In this document: positions 57,642 through 64,000 of the stretch, piece after piece
How positions within the stretch are numbered: position 1 is the first letter of the stretch
Layout of the letters: each line of letters starts with the position of its first letter
Source: Saccharopolyspora sp. SCSIO 74807
Lineage (GTDB): Bacteria; Actinomycetota; Actinomycetes; Mycobacteriales; Pseudonocardiaceae
Length of the DNA: 64,000 nt
Assembly (NCBI RefSeq): GCF_037023755.1
Contig: NZ_CP146100.1
Span: forward strand, 2,730,501-2,794,500
Direction: 5' to 3'
Notes under the pieces: generated by a model
What the model saw: only the letters and a program-made list of their open reading frames with translations
Told to the model about the DNA's origin: nothing
Database searches by the model: none
Made by a program: the position numbers and the translations under genes

Positions 57642-58421
57642 GTGCTCGACGCCGCTGTGTTCGATCCGCTGCTGACCAGGTACGCCTCGTGGCTGGCGAT
57701 GCCGACCGAGTCGACCGCCGACACCTCGGACGAAGATCCCGAGCAGGTCGTGCTGATGCCGATGGTGCTGCGGATCGAGCGCAACGATCCGCCGCCGCGC
57801 ACGGCGCTGCTGGAAGCCGCGGCCGCGGCCGCGCTCGGCGTGTGCCTGGACGAGCGCTCGAAGACGGGCGGGGAGTGGCACGAGCCGGTGCACCGCTGGA
57901 TCTCCGGGCGCATCCGCAAGGTGGCGCGGCGAGCTCGCGGTTCGCATTGGGCCGCGGTGCAGGAGCTGCCGGGCCGCACCTTCGAGGTCGGCGGTGCCGA
58001 GGTGCGCGCATTCCTGCCGACGCGGGTCGCGGACATGCCGAAGGAACTCACCCGGCTGCAGATCTCCGGTAGCGAGCTGGAGGTGGATGAGCCGGGGCCG
58101 CCGCCCGCCGGTGCGCCGGTGCTGTGGCTGAACCCGGAAGTCCCGATGAGCGCGGGCAAAGCTGCTGCGCAGGTGGGGCACGCGACGATGTTCCTGGCCG
58201 CGTTGCTGCACGGTTCCGGGCGGGACGACGAACTCGAGTCCTGGTTCGCCGCCGGGCTGCCGTGCGCCGTGCGCACCGCCGACGCCCGGACGTGGGCGCG
58301 CTTGGACCCCGGCGGCGATCCCGGGGCGGCGTGGCGGCGCGACGGTGTCGCGGCGGTGCGCGATGCCGGGTTCACCGAGGTCGATCCCGGAACCGTCACG
58401 GTGCTGGGGCAGTGGCGGTGA
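57642..58421 (+). CDS. Pth2-type peptidyl-tRNA hydrolase-like protein
   Basis: 259 aa. The C-terminal half (from about 160) carries the Pth2 signature LNPEVPMSAGKAAAQVGHAT, seen in archaeal/eukaryal Pth2, which frees peptides from tRNA. The N-terminal 150 residues are a lineage-specific extension. The bacterial housekeeping Pth is a different family, so this is probably a second activity. GTG 57642 lacks a strong ribosome site. Converges with the acyl-CoA synthetase, 7 nt apart. Confidence 0.8.
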   Translation: MLDAAVFDPLLTRYASWLAMPTESTADTSDEDPEQVVLMPMVLRIERNDPPPRTALLEAAAAAALGVCLDERSKTGGEWHEPVHRWISGRIRKVARRARGSHWAAVQELPGRTFEVGGAEVRAFLPTRVADMPKELTRLQISGSELEVDEPGPPPAGAPVLWLNPEVPMSAGKAAAQVGHATMFLAALLHGSGRDDELESWFAAGLPCAVRTADARTWARLDPGGDPGAAWRRDGVAAVRDAGFTEVDPGTVTVLGQWR

Positions 58422-58428
58422 GCCCACC

Positions 58429-60096
58429 TCAGCCGGTGCCGGTTGCGGGCGAGCCTGCCGCGGCTTGTTCGCGCGCCCACCGGTAGTCCGCCTTCCCGGC
58501 GGGCGAGCGCACGATTTCCGGCACGCGCAGGAACATCTTGGGCTGCTTGTAGCGCGCGATGTGGTTGCCGCATTCGGCGCGCAGGTCCGCGTCGGTGGTG
58601 CCTGCGGCCGGGTCGAGCTGGACGAGGGCGACGACTTCGCTGCCCCAGCGGGCCGAGGGCCTTCCGACGACCACCACGTCCTGCACGGCGGGATGTGCCG
58701 CGACGGCGCGTTCGACCTCTTCGGCGAAGATCTTCTCGCCGCCGGAGTTGATGACCAGCCCGGCCCGCCCCAGTAGTTCGATCCGACCGTCCGCGCGCAG
58801 CACCGCGCGATCGCCCGGCACGCTGTAGCGCTGCCCTCCGATCACCGGGAACGAGCGCGCGGTCTTCGCTGCGTCGCCCAGGTATCCGAGCGGCACGAGG
58901 CCCTTGCTGGCCAGCCATCCTTCACCACCGCCCGGCCGCAGTTCCCCGGCGAGATCGTCATCGATGACCGTGGTGGTCTCGTCCGGCGCGAAGACCGCGG
59001 TGTCGGCTTCGGCGTCGGCGGCCGAGACGTGGTTCATCTGGATGCCGGTCTCCGACGAGCCGACCGCGTCCAGCAGCAGCACGTCCGGCAGCACTTCCAG
59101 CACCCGGGTGCGCACGGCGGGCGTCAGCGGTGCGCCGCCGTTGTTCACCGCCGCGAGCTCGGAGAGGTCGTGGCCGCCGCGCTCGATCGCGTCCAGCATC
59201 GGCCGGGTCATCGCATCGCCGATCACGGGCAGGCTCACCACCCGCTCCCGCGCGGCGACGTGCAGCGCGTCGTCCCAGTCCAGCCGCGTGTTGTCGGCGG
59301 GCAGCACGATCTTGCCGCCGGTGGTGATCATGTGGAAGGCCGACCACTGGGCGGCACCGTGGATGAACGGGGCCGTCATGAGGAAGGTGAGGCCGCCGGC
59401 TGCGTCTCGGGCAGCGGCGGCGATCTCCTCGTAGCAGGAGTACGGCTGCTTCGTCCCGAACGGCGTGCCGCCCATCGCCCGCAGGTAGATGTCGTGCTGG
59501 CGCCACAGCACCGCCTTCGGCATCCCGGTGGTGCCGCCGGTGTAGATGGCGTAGGCGTCCTCGCCACCGGGGTCCGGCATCCGATCGGGGGCGCGGGTGC
59601 GCACGGCTTCTTCGTAGTCGATGGCGCCGGGCACTAAGTCGTTTCCGCTGTCGTCGGCGACCTGGAGCAGTACGTCCGGCCCTGGGAGCCGGTCGCGCAG
59701 CGCCGCGACCTGCGGGGCGAACTCCGCGTGGTAGATCAGCCCGCGAGTGCCCGCGTCCGCGAGCAGGTAGTGCAGTTCCTCGGCGACATAGCGGTAATTG
59801 ACGTTGAACGGCACCGCGCGGGCGCGGTAGGCGGCGACCATGCTCTCCAGGTATTCGTTGCCGTTGCGCAGGTACAGGCCGATGTGGCTCTGGTGGGATT
59901 CGTGGCCTGGCAGTTCACCGCGCTCGCTCCAGCAGCCCAATCCGCGCGACACGAGGTAGTTGGCGACACCGTCGGCGCGGGCGTTGACGTCCCGGTACCG
60001 CAGTCGCCGGTCGCGCCACACCAGCACTTCCTGCTCGGGAACGGTTCGCGCGACCGTGTCGAAGACCGTGGAGAGGTTGAACAGCGTTCCCGGCAT
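58429..60096 (-). CDS. Acyl-CoA synthetase (FadD family)
   Basis: 555 aa AMP-forming ligase. P-loop YTGGTTGMPKAV, LDAVGSSETG, the hinge INSGGEKIFAEEVE and the C-terminal catalytic Lys in SPAGKADYRW. It activates a fatty or aromatic/steroid-type acid to its CoA ester. The chain length cannot be told. It follows the unknown gene at 60181 on the same strand, 84 nt away. Confidence 0.92.
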   Translation of the reverse strand: MPGTLFNLSTVFDTVARTVPEQEVLVWRDRRLRYRDVNARADGVANYLVSRGLGCWSERGELPGHESHQSHIGLYLRNGNEYLESMVAAYRARAVPFNVNYRYVAEELHYLLADAGTRGLIYHAEFAPQVAALRDRLPGPDVLLQVADDSGNDLVPGAIDYEEAVRTRAPDRMPDPGGEDAYAIYTGGTTGMPKAVLWRQHDIYLRAMGGTPFGTKQPYSCYEEIAAAARDAAGGLTFLMTAPFIHGAAQWSAFHMITTGGKIVLPADNTRLDWDDALHVAARERVVSLPVIGDAMTRPMLDAIERGGHDLSELAAVNNGGAPLTPAVRTRVLEVLPDVLLLDAVGSSETGIQMNHVSAADAEADTAVFAPDETTTVIDDDLAGELRPGGGEGWLASKGLVPLGYLGDAAKTARSFPVIGGQRYSVPGDRAVLRADGRIELLGRAGLVINSGGEKIFAEEVERAVAAHPAVQDVVVVGRPSARWGSEVVALVQLDPAAGTTDADLRAECGNHIARYKQPKMFLRVPEIVRSPAGKADYRWAREQAAAGSPATGTG

Positions 60097-60180
60097 TGCC
60101 GATCGTTCCCTTCCAGTGGCGGCGATGTGGTGGGGTGAACGGGCCGCTCGACCAACTGGAGCGGGCGAGCAGGCCGCTCG

Positions 60181-61401
60181 TCAGCTCACGGGTGTGATCG
60201 GGATGGATTTGCGCGGCTGGAACCGGAAGGTGGAGCCGGTGCTGACGCGGGTGACCGCGACCTCGTCGAACTCCGCCGCCGGTTCGGCGCGGCGCAGCAC
60301 CCGCGCGGACCAGTCGGTGTCCGAACCTTCGACGACCACGTCCAGGCGCGGGTCGACGGCTCGCACGATCGCTTGCAGCGGCGCGGTGTTTTCCGGGCCG
60401 CAAAAGGAGATCCAGGCACCGTCCTCGTGCGCAGGTCCGTTGTGGACGGTCAGTCCGTCGCCGACGTGCGCGTTGACGTAGGCCGCGGGGTTGAGCAGCG
60501 GGTGCAGCGCGAGAACGCGCAGCGCGCCCTCGATGCCGTCCGGTAGTCGCAGCGCCCGGTGCAACCGTTCGGCGGATATGCCCGCGATGCCGAGCAGCTG
60601 CTTGGCGCACAGCTGCCGCGCCTCGTCCGCTCCGAGTCTGCTGTGGACCGAACGCGCGAAACCGAGGCACAGCAGGTGCATTTGCAGGCAGACCTCGTCG
60701 GCCATCCGCACCAGCGCCGATCTGGAGAACTCCCGGAACACCAGATCACTGCGCAGCGGCCCGGAGTAGTCCGCCGAACCGTCGTCGTCCGGATCGATCG
60801 CGCCGAGTTCGGTGGTCGCCGCCCGGCAGCCGCGCAGCGCGCGGCACCCGTCGGATTCGGCGACCGGCGGATGCTCGGAGTCGATGGTCACCGTCCACGC
60901 GCAGTGCGGGTGCCGGTCGACCGGCTCGCGCGGCGGCCGGTGGATCGGGCGCACCTGCGCCCTCGGGTTGGTGGCCACCGCGGTCGCGTCGAACGTGGGG
61001 TCCTCGATGTCGTGGCACATCGACCGCACGTAGCGTTCGCCCATCGGCTCGACGTCCATCAGCGCTCCGCAGTGGTCCAGGTGGAACTCGCCGTGCCACG
61101 GGTCGCGCACGGTGTAGCGGAAGTCCATGAACTGCGGCGGCGCGCCGATGTCGAGTTGCAGCCCCTTGAAGATGGTGATCACGTCGTCGCCCTCGTAGCG
61201 CAGCGCGCGCTGCATCCTCCGGGTGTAGATCGGGCTGGCCGCCATCCATTCTTCGATCGCGATCCGGGTCATTCCTTCGCGCCCGAACGCGGCGATGCAC
61301 CACGCCATGGCGGAGCGGTCGATCAGCTGCCCCGCCAGCAGCAGTTCGGGCAGCAGCACGGCGAGTTCGGCGCGTTCCAGCTCGTCGAAACGGGAGTCCA
61401 A
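60181..61401 (-). CDS. Conserved hypothetical protein, possible lipid-pathway partner
   Basis: 406 aa from TTG 61401 with GGAGG 6 nt upstream; GTG 61449 would add 16 residues. No domain is recognised with certainty. A His/Cys-rich centre (GEFHLDHCGALMDVEPMGER, MCHDIEDPTFD) could bind a metal, and HPHCAWTVTID looks like a ligand-binding strand. Placed directly before an acyl-CoA synthetase and divergent from a TetR gene, so it is probably co-regulated with both. Confidence 0.75.
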   Translation of the reverse strand: MDSRFDELERAELAVLLPELLLAGQLIDRSAMAWCIAAFGREGMTRIAIEEWMAASPIYTRRMQRALRYEGDDVITIFKGLQLDIGAPPQFMDFRYTVRDPWHGEFHLDHCGALMDVEPMGERYVRSMCHDIEDPTFDATAVATNPRAQVRPIHRPPREPVDRHPHCAWTVTIDSEHPPVAESDGCRALRGCRAATTELGAIDPDDDGSADYSGPLRSDLVFREFSRSALVRMADEVCLQMHLLCLGFARSVHSRLGADEARQLCAKQLLGIAGISAERLHRALRLPDGIEGALRVLALHPLLNPAAYVNAHVGDGLTVHNGPAHEDGAWISFCGPENTAPLQAIVRAVDPRLDVVVEGSDTDWSARVLRRAEPAAEFDEVAVTRVSTGSTFRFQPRKSIPITPVS

Positions 61402-61513
61402 CCGGAGCCTCCGAGGAGTTGCGGCGCGCGGTGATCCGTGGTCCCGCACCGCGTACCGCGTGGTGGAATTGTCGTTCGGAGAATTGTTCGCAGCAGTACG
61501 GTAAACCCGTTGA

Positions 61514-61527
61514 TGGACACGTGTCCA
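61514..61527. promoter_or_regulatory. TetR operator candidate 1 (perfect palindrome)
   Basis: TGGACA-CG-TGTCCA in the 219-bp divergent promoter between the 60181 gene and the TetR gene. Confidence 0.65.
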
Positions 61528-61613
61528 GTGTTATGCGAAAGGTTTCATCCGAATGCTCGCCGCCAGGTGGTTCCATCCCGTTGTTGTCGCCGGTGCAGGC
61601 GTGCAGTAGCGTC

Positions 61614-61627
61614 TGGACATGTGTCTG
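61614..61627. promoter_or_regulatory. TetR operator candidate 2, overlapping the TetR start
   Basis: TGGACA-TG-TGTC followed by TG: the second site 100 bp from the first. It includes the GTG start codon at 61621, the usual place for autorepression. Confidence 0.55.
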
Positions 61628-62202
61628 AAAACCTCGCGAACGAATCCACCCGGCGCCGGTTGAACTCCCGGCAGCTCGACACCGTCCGGCGGCTGACCAC
61701 CGCCGCGGTCGACGAGCTGCGGGCATCGGGCTACGCAGGGTTGACCGTGCGCAACGTCGCTTCCCGCGCCGGTGTCGCGCCGGCCACGGCGTACACCTAC
61801 TTCTCCTCGAAGAACCACTTGATCGCCGAGGTGTTCTGGCGGCGGCTGCAATCCTTGGAACCGGTTCCCGAACAGCCGCAGGAGCCCGCCCGGCGGGTGG
61901 TCGAAGTGCTGCGGGAAATCGCGTTGGTGGTTTCCGACGAGCCGGAACTCGCGGTGGCCAGCACCACCGCGCTGCTCGGCGACGACCCGGACGTCCAGCA
62001 CTTGCGGGCGCGGATCGGGCTGGAAATCCGCACGCGGCTGGAAACCGCGCTCGGCGAACGCAACGAACCGGATGTCCTGAACGCGCTGGAATTCGCCTGG
62101 TCCGGTGCCATGGTGCACGCCGGAATGGGTTACACCTCCTACAGCAAAGTCGCCGACCGGCTCACCAAAACGGCCGAACTCGTGTTGCAGGGAAAATCCT
62201 GA
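61621..62202 (+). CDS. TetR-family transcriptional regulator
   Basis: 193 aa. N-terminal helix-turn-helix at about 12-65 (GLTVRNVASRAGVAPATAYTYFSSKNHL) and a helical ligand-binding domain to the end. GTG 61621 is a start embedded in an operator-like palindrome. Probable repressor of the divergent 60181-fadD operon and of the P450 at 63638, whose promoter has a matching site. Confidence 0.92.
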   Translation: MSENLANESTRRRLNSRQLDTVRRLTTAAVDELRASGYAGLTVRNVASRAGVAPATAYTYFSSKNHLIAEVFWRRLQSLEPVPEQPQEPARRVVEVLREIALVVSDEPELAVASTTALLGDDPDVQHLRARIGLEIRTRLETALGERNEPDVLNALEFAWSGAMVHAGMGYTSYSKVADRLTKTAELVLQGKS

Positions 62203-62211
62203 CCCCACGGT

Positions 62212-62280
62212 TCAGCGCACGTCGATCCCGCTGATCTTCCACTGCTCGCCGATGCGCCGTGCGGAAACGCCCGATTGCGC
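62212..62280 (-). pseudogene. Possible C-terminal remnant of a small secreted/Mce-associated type protein
   Basis: In one minus-strand frame the end reads SGVSARRIGEQWKISGIDVR then stop, a pattern common at the C-terminus of Mce-associated and NTF2-like proteins. Upstream of it no start or domain is left before the CMD gene. Short, so uncertain. Confidence 0.3.
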
Positions 62281-62336
62281 CGGCCCGGATCGGCGATCGG
62301 CGGTGCCCGCCCGCGGGATCGGCGTGGATCTCCGCG

Positions 62337-62693
62337 CTACGAGCGGTCGTGCTCGCCGATCGCCTTTTCGACGACCGTGTTGAGTTTCGTGCCCAGCGGC
62401 CAGCCGACGTAGTGCGTCAGGAAAAGCGCGATCTCCCGGAGCTGGTCGGCGTCGAGTTCGGCGTTGCCGAGCGCGGCCCGCACCTGGATGTCGGCCACGT
62501 CGTCGAGGCCCTGCGCGGTCAGCGCGCCGAGCAGTAGCAGCCGCCGGTCGCGCAGGCTCAGGCCCGGCCGCGACCAGATGTCCGCGAACAGGTGGTCCAC
62601 TGTGGTCCCGAAGAAGTCGCCGGGGCCGTCCTGCACCTCCCAGCCGTAGACCTGCTGCATCACGTCGAGCCCTTGTGCGCGCCGGGATTCCAT
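62337..62693 (-). CDS. Carboxymuconolactone decarboxylase (CMD)-family protein
   Basis: 118 aa single CMD domain. VDHLFADIWSRPGLSLRDRRLLLLGAL is the family start and LREIALFLTHYVGWP the C-terminal helix. No CxxC pair, so not an AhpD-type peroxidase. ATG 62693 with AGGAG 7 nt upstream. Members act in aromatic or lactone catabolism. Confidence 0.88.
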   Translation of the reverse strand: MESRRAQGLDVMQQVYGWEVQDGPGDFFGTTVDHLFADIWSRPGLSLRDRRLLLLGALTAQGLDDVADIQVRAALGNAELDADQLREIALFLTHYVGWPLGTKLNTVVEKAIGEHDRS

Positions 62694-62814
62694 GGACGCT
62701 CCTCCGCGGTCCGGTCCGTTGTGGACGCCTGAGTGCCTGTCTTGGAAATCGAGTTCGGGCTTGTTCAAGCGGCGTGAGCCGCTTTCGCCACGCAACGAGC
62801 TCAACGACAGGAAC

Positions 62815-63309
62815 TCAGTCCAGTGGTTCGCAGACGATGATGGGGATCGTGCGCTCGGTCCAGGACTGGTAGGAGTTGAAGTCCGAGTACACCTCGAGCA
62901 GCTTCGGCCACAGTTCGGCGCGTTCGGCCTCGTCCGCCTCGTGCGCGCGCATCCGCAGCACCTGCTTGCCGATCTGGATCGTCACCTCCGGGTCGGCGGT
63001 GATGTTGTGGTACCAGCTCGGGTGCCGCGGCAGTCCGCCCTGCGAGGCGACCAGCACCACCCGGTCGCCGTCGCGCATGTACAGCAGGGGATTGGTCCGC
63101 TGCTGTCCGCTCTTGCGCCCGGTGGTGGTGAGCAAGCAGGTCGGCACCCCGCTGCGCAGTGCGCTGCCGACGCGCCAGGTCCCGCCGATGCGCCCGCCCG
63201 TCGCGCGATACACGCGCACGTGCATCCGGGACATGATCCGCATCATCTTCGGCACCAGCGGCGAATCGAGCTGCGTCGGTCGCTTCTTGGCCGTGGGCTT
63301 GTCGGTCAC
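62815..63309 (-). CDS. Deazaflavin (F420)-dependent nitroreductase-family protein
   Basis: 164 aa. DDN/FDOR-B-like split-barrel protein. GTWRVGSALRSGVPTCLLTTTGRKSG is the characteristic N-terminal part and RHPSWYHNI the F420-contacting stretch. GTG 63309 has AGGAGG upstream. Probably reduces a steroid- or quinone-like compound with F420H2. Likely the same regulon as the neighbouring P450. Confidence 0.88.
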   Translation of the reverse strand: MTDKPTAKKRPTQLDSPLVPKMMRIMSRMHVRVYRATGGRIGGTWRVGSALRSGVPTCLLTTTGRKSGQQRTNPLLYMRDGDRVVLVASQGGLPRHPSWYHNITADPEVTIQIGKQVLRMRAHEADEAERAELWPKLLEVYSDFNSYQSWTERTIPIIVCEPLD

Positions 63310-63637
63310 GACGAGTCCTCCTCGGCGGCCCCGGGGTGGCCGGCGGCGGTGCCCGGTCAACGCTGGGGAGCCAGCGCGCACCGCACTGTAGTCACGCGTC
63401 TGTTCAGTTGTCCAGAACGTCGTTGGAGCGCGAAACCCGTGCTGTCCCGCCGTTTCCCGCGTGTTCGCGGTTGTTCGGCGCAATCTGGCTGTAGTACTGT
63501 CTGGACAAGTGTCCGGTATATCCTCCCCGCTCCGGCGACCGCTTGAGCCAGTGCGCACGGCCCGGGACGGAACAAGCCGGGTCGAGGACCGTCCGCCCTC
63601 CTGACCCCGTGGGCCCTGAACCCGTGGAGCGAACCCC
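63310..63637. other. Divergent promoter region with operator
   Basis: 328 bp between the reductase and P450 genes, transcribed away from each other. Apart from the TGGACA site at 63502 and a TATATC box at 63517-63522, nothing else is seen. Confidence 0.45.
63502..63515. promoter_or_regulatory. TetR operator candidate 3
   Basis: TGGACA-AG-TGTCCG, one base off a perfect palindrome, beside a TATATC -10-like box before the P450. Confidence 0.55.
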
Positions 63638-64000
63638 ATGACGAACACCGGAGCCGCCGTGCCCGTCACGTTCAGTCCCTACGACTACGAGTTCCACGAG
63701 GACCCGTACCCGATCTGCGCGCGGCTGCGGGACGAGGCGCCGCTCTACCGCAACGCGGAGCGCGGTTTCTGGGCGCTGTCCCGGTACGAGGACGTCGTCG
63801 CGGCCTTCCGGGACAAGGAGCGGTTGTCCAACGCCAACGGGGTGACGCTGGACCCCGCGGCCTACGGCCCGCACGCGCACAAGACGATGTCGTTCCTGGC
63901 GATGGACGATCCCCGGCACCACCGGATGCGTTCGCTGGTGTCCAAGGGATTCACGCCGCGCCGGGTCAAGAGCCTGGAGCCCCGCATCGAGGAGCTGACC
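63638..64000 (+). CDS. Cytochrome P450, N-terminal part (cut by window end)
   Basis: 121 residues visible, starting at ATG 63638. N-terminal P450 sequence with FHEDPYPICARLRDEAPLY, FWALSRYEDVVAAFRD, and the C-helix DDPRHHRMRSLVSKGFTPRRV. The haem loop lies beyond the window. A substrate in the catabolic block (fatty or steroid-like) is an inference from context. Confidence 0.9.
   Translation, partial: MTNTGAAVPVTFSPYDYEFHEDPYPICARLRDEAPLYRNAERGFWALSRYEDVVAAFRDKERLSNANGVTLDPAAYGPHAHKTMSFLAMDDPRHHRMRSLVSKGFTPRRVKSLEPRIEELT

Overview
The window is high-GC DNA with GTG/TTG starts, AGGAGG-type ribosome sites, a WhiB regulator, an ACT-domain SerB, an initiator-tRNA pair and an actinobacterial-type tmRNA tag (ADKSQREFALAA). 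It is a filamentous actinomycete chromosome. A member of the Pseudonocardiales such as Saccharopolyspora is my best guess, but that is inference.

Layout. 1-7.5 kb is core housekeeping: two initiator tRNA genes inside a 268-bp direct duplication, a PadR regulator, prfB, ftsE-ftsX, smpB, an amidohydrolase and ssrA (tmRNA). A 39-bp GC-rich hairpin element follows each of the two tRNAs and occurs twice after ssrA. 7.7-17.7 kb holds a BpsA-like aminopropyltransferase, a carboxylesterase, a NERD-like/UvrD-type helicase, an acetyltransferase, whiB3-like gene, a type II NADH dehydrogenase, udgX and tRNA-Ala.

The most interesting region is 18.5-24.3 kb. A stand-alone NRPS adenylation domain with a threonine-like code is followed by a carrier protein, a SyrB2-type non-haem iron halogenase (HxA facial triad), an AlaX-like tRNA-editing deacylase, an EamA exporter and a type II thioesterase, with a convergent XRE-cupin regulator. 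Together they look like a complete compact pathway that loads Thr, chlorinates it on the carrier, releases free 4-chlorothreonine, exports it, and clears mischarged tRNA for self-protection. It sits next to tRNA-Ala and a broken SDR gene, which suggests an acquired block.

24.4-41.9 kb is mixed metabolic and accessory DNA: an alpha/beta hydrolase, a RutA-like pyrimidine monooxygenase, a DUF72 protein, a P450 with an unusual I-helix, two FtsX-type ABC export pairs with a divergent two-component system, an MmpS-like lipoprotein, two of the three subunits of a CoxMSL-type hydroxylase, a DUF574 methyltransferase and xylulokinase. 42-44 kb carries a second helicase paralogous to the one at 12-14 kb. 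44.7-48.2 kb is an Sdh1-type succinate dehydrogenase operon. 48.6-56.5 kb has a secreted subtilisin, a VanZ-like protein, an SDR, a DUF305 lipoprotein, ctaD and serB.

56.6-64 kb looks like a lipid or xenobiotic catabolism neighbourhood: a P450 remnant, SRPBCC protein, Pth2-like protein, acyl-CoA synthetase, a conserved unknown, a TetR regulator, a CMD-family protein, a deazaflavin-dependent reductase and the start of another P450. Three matching TGGACA-N2-TGTCCR palindromes there suggest one TetR regulon.
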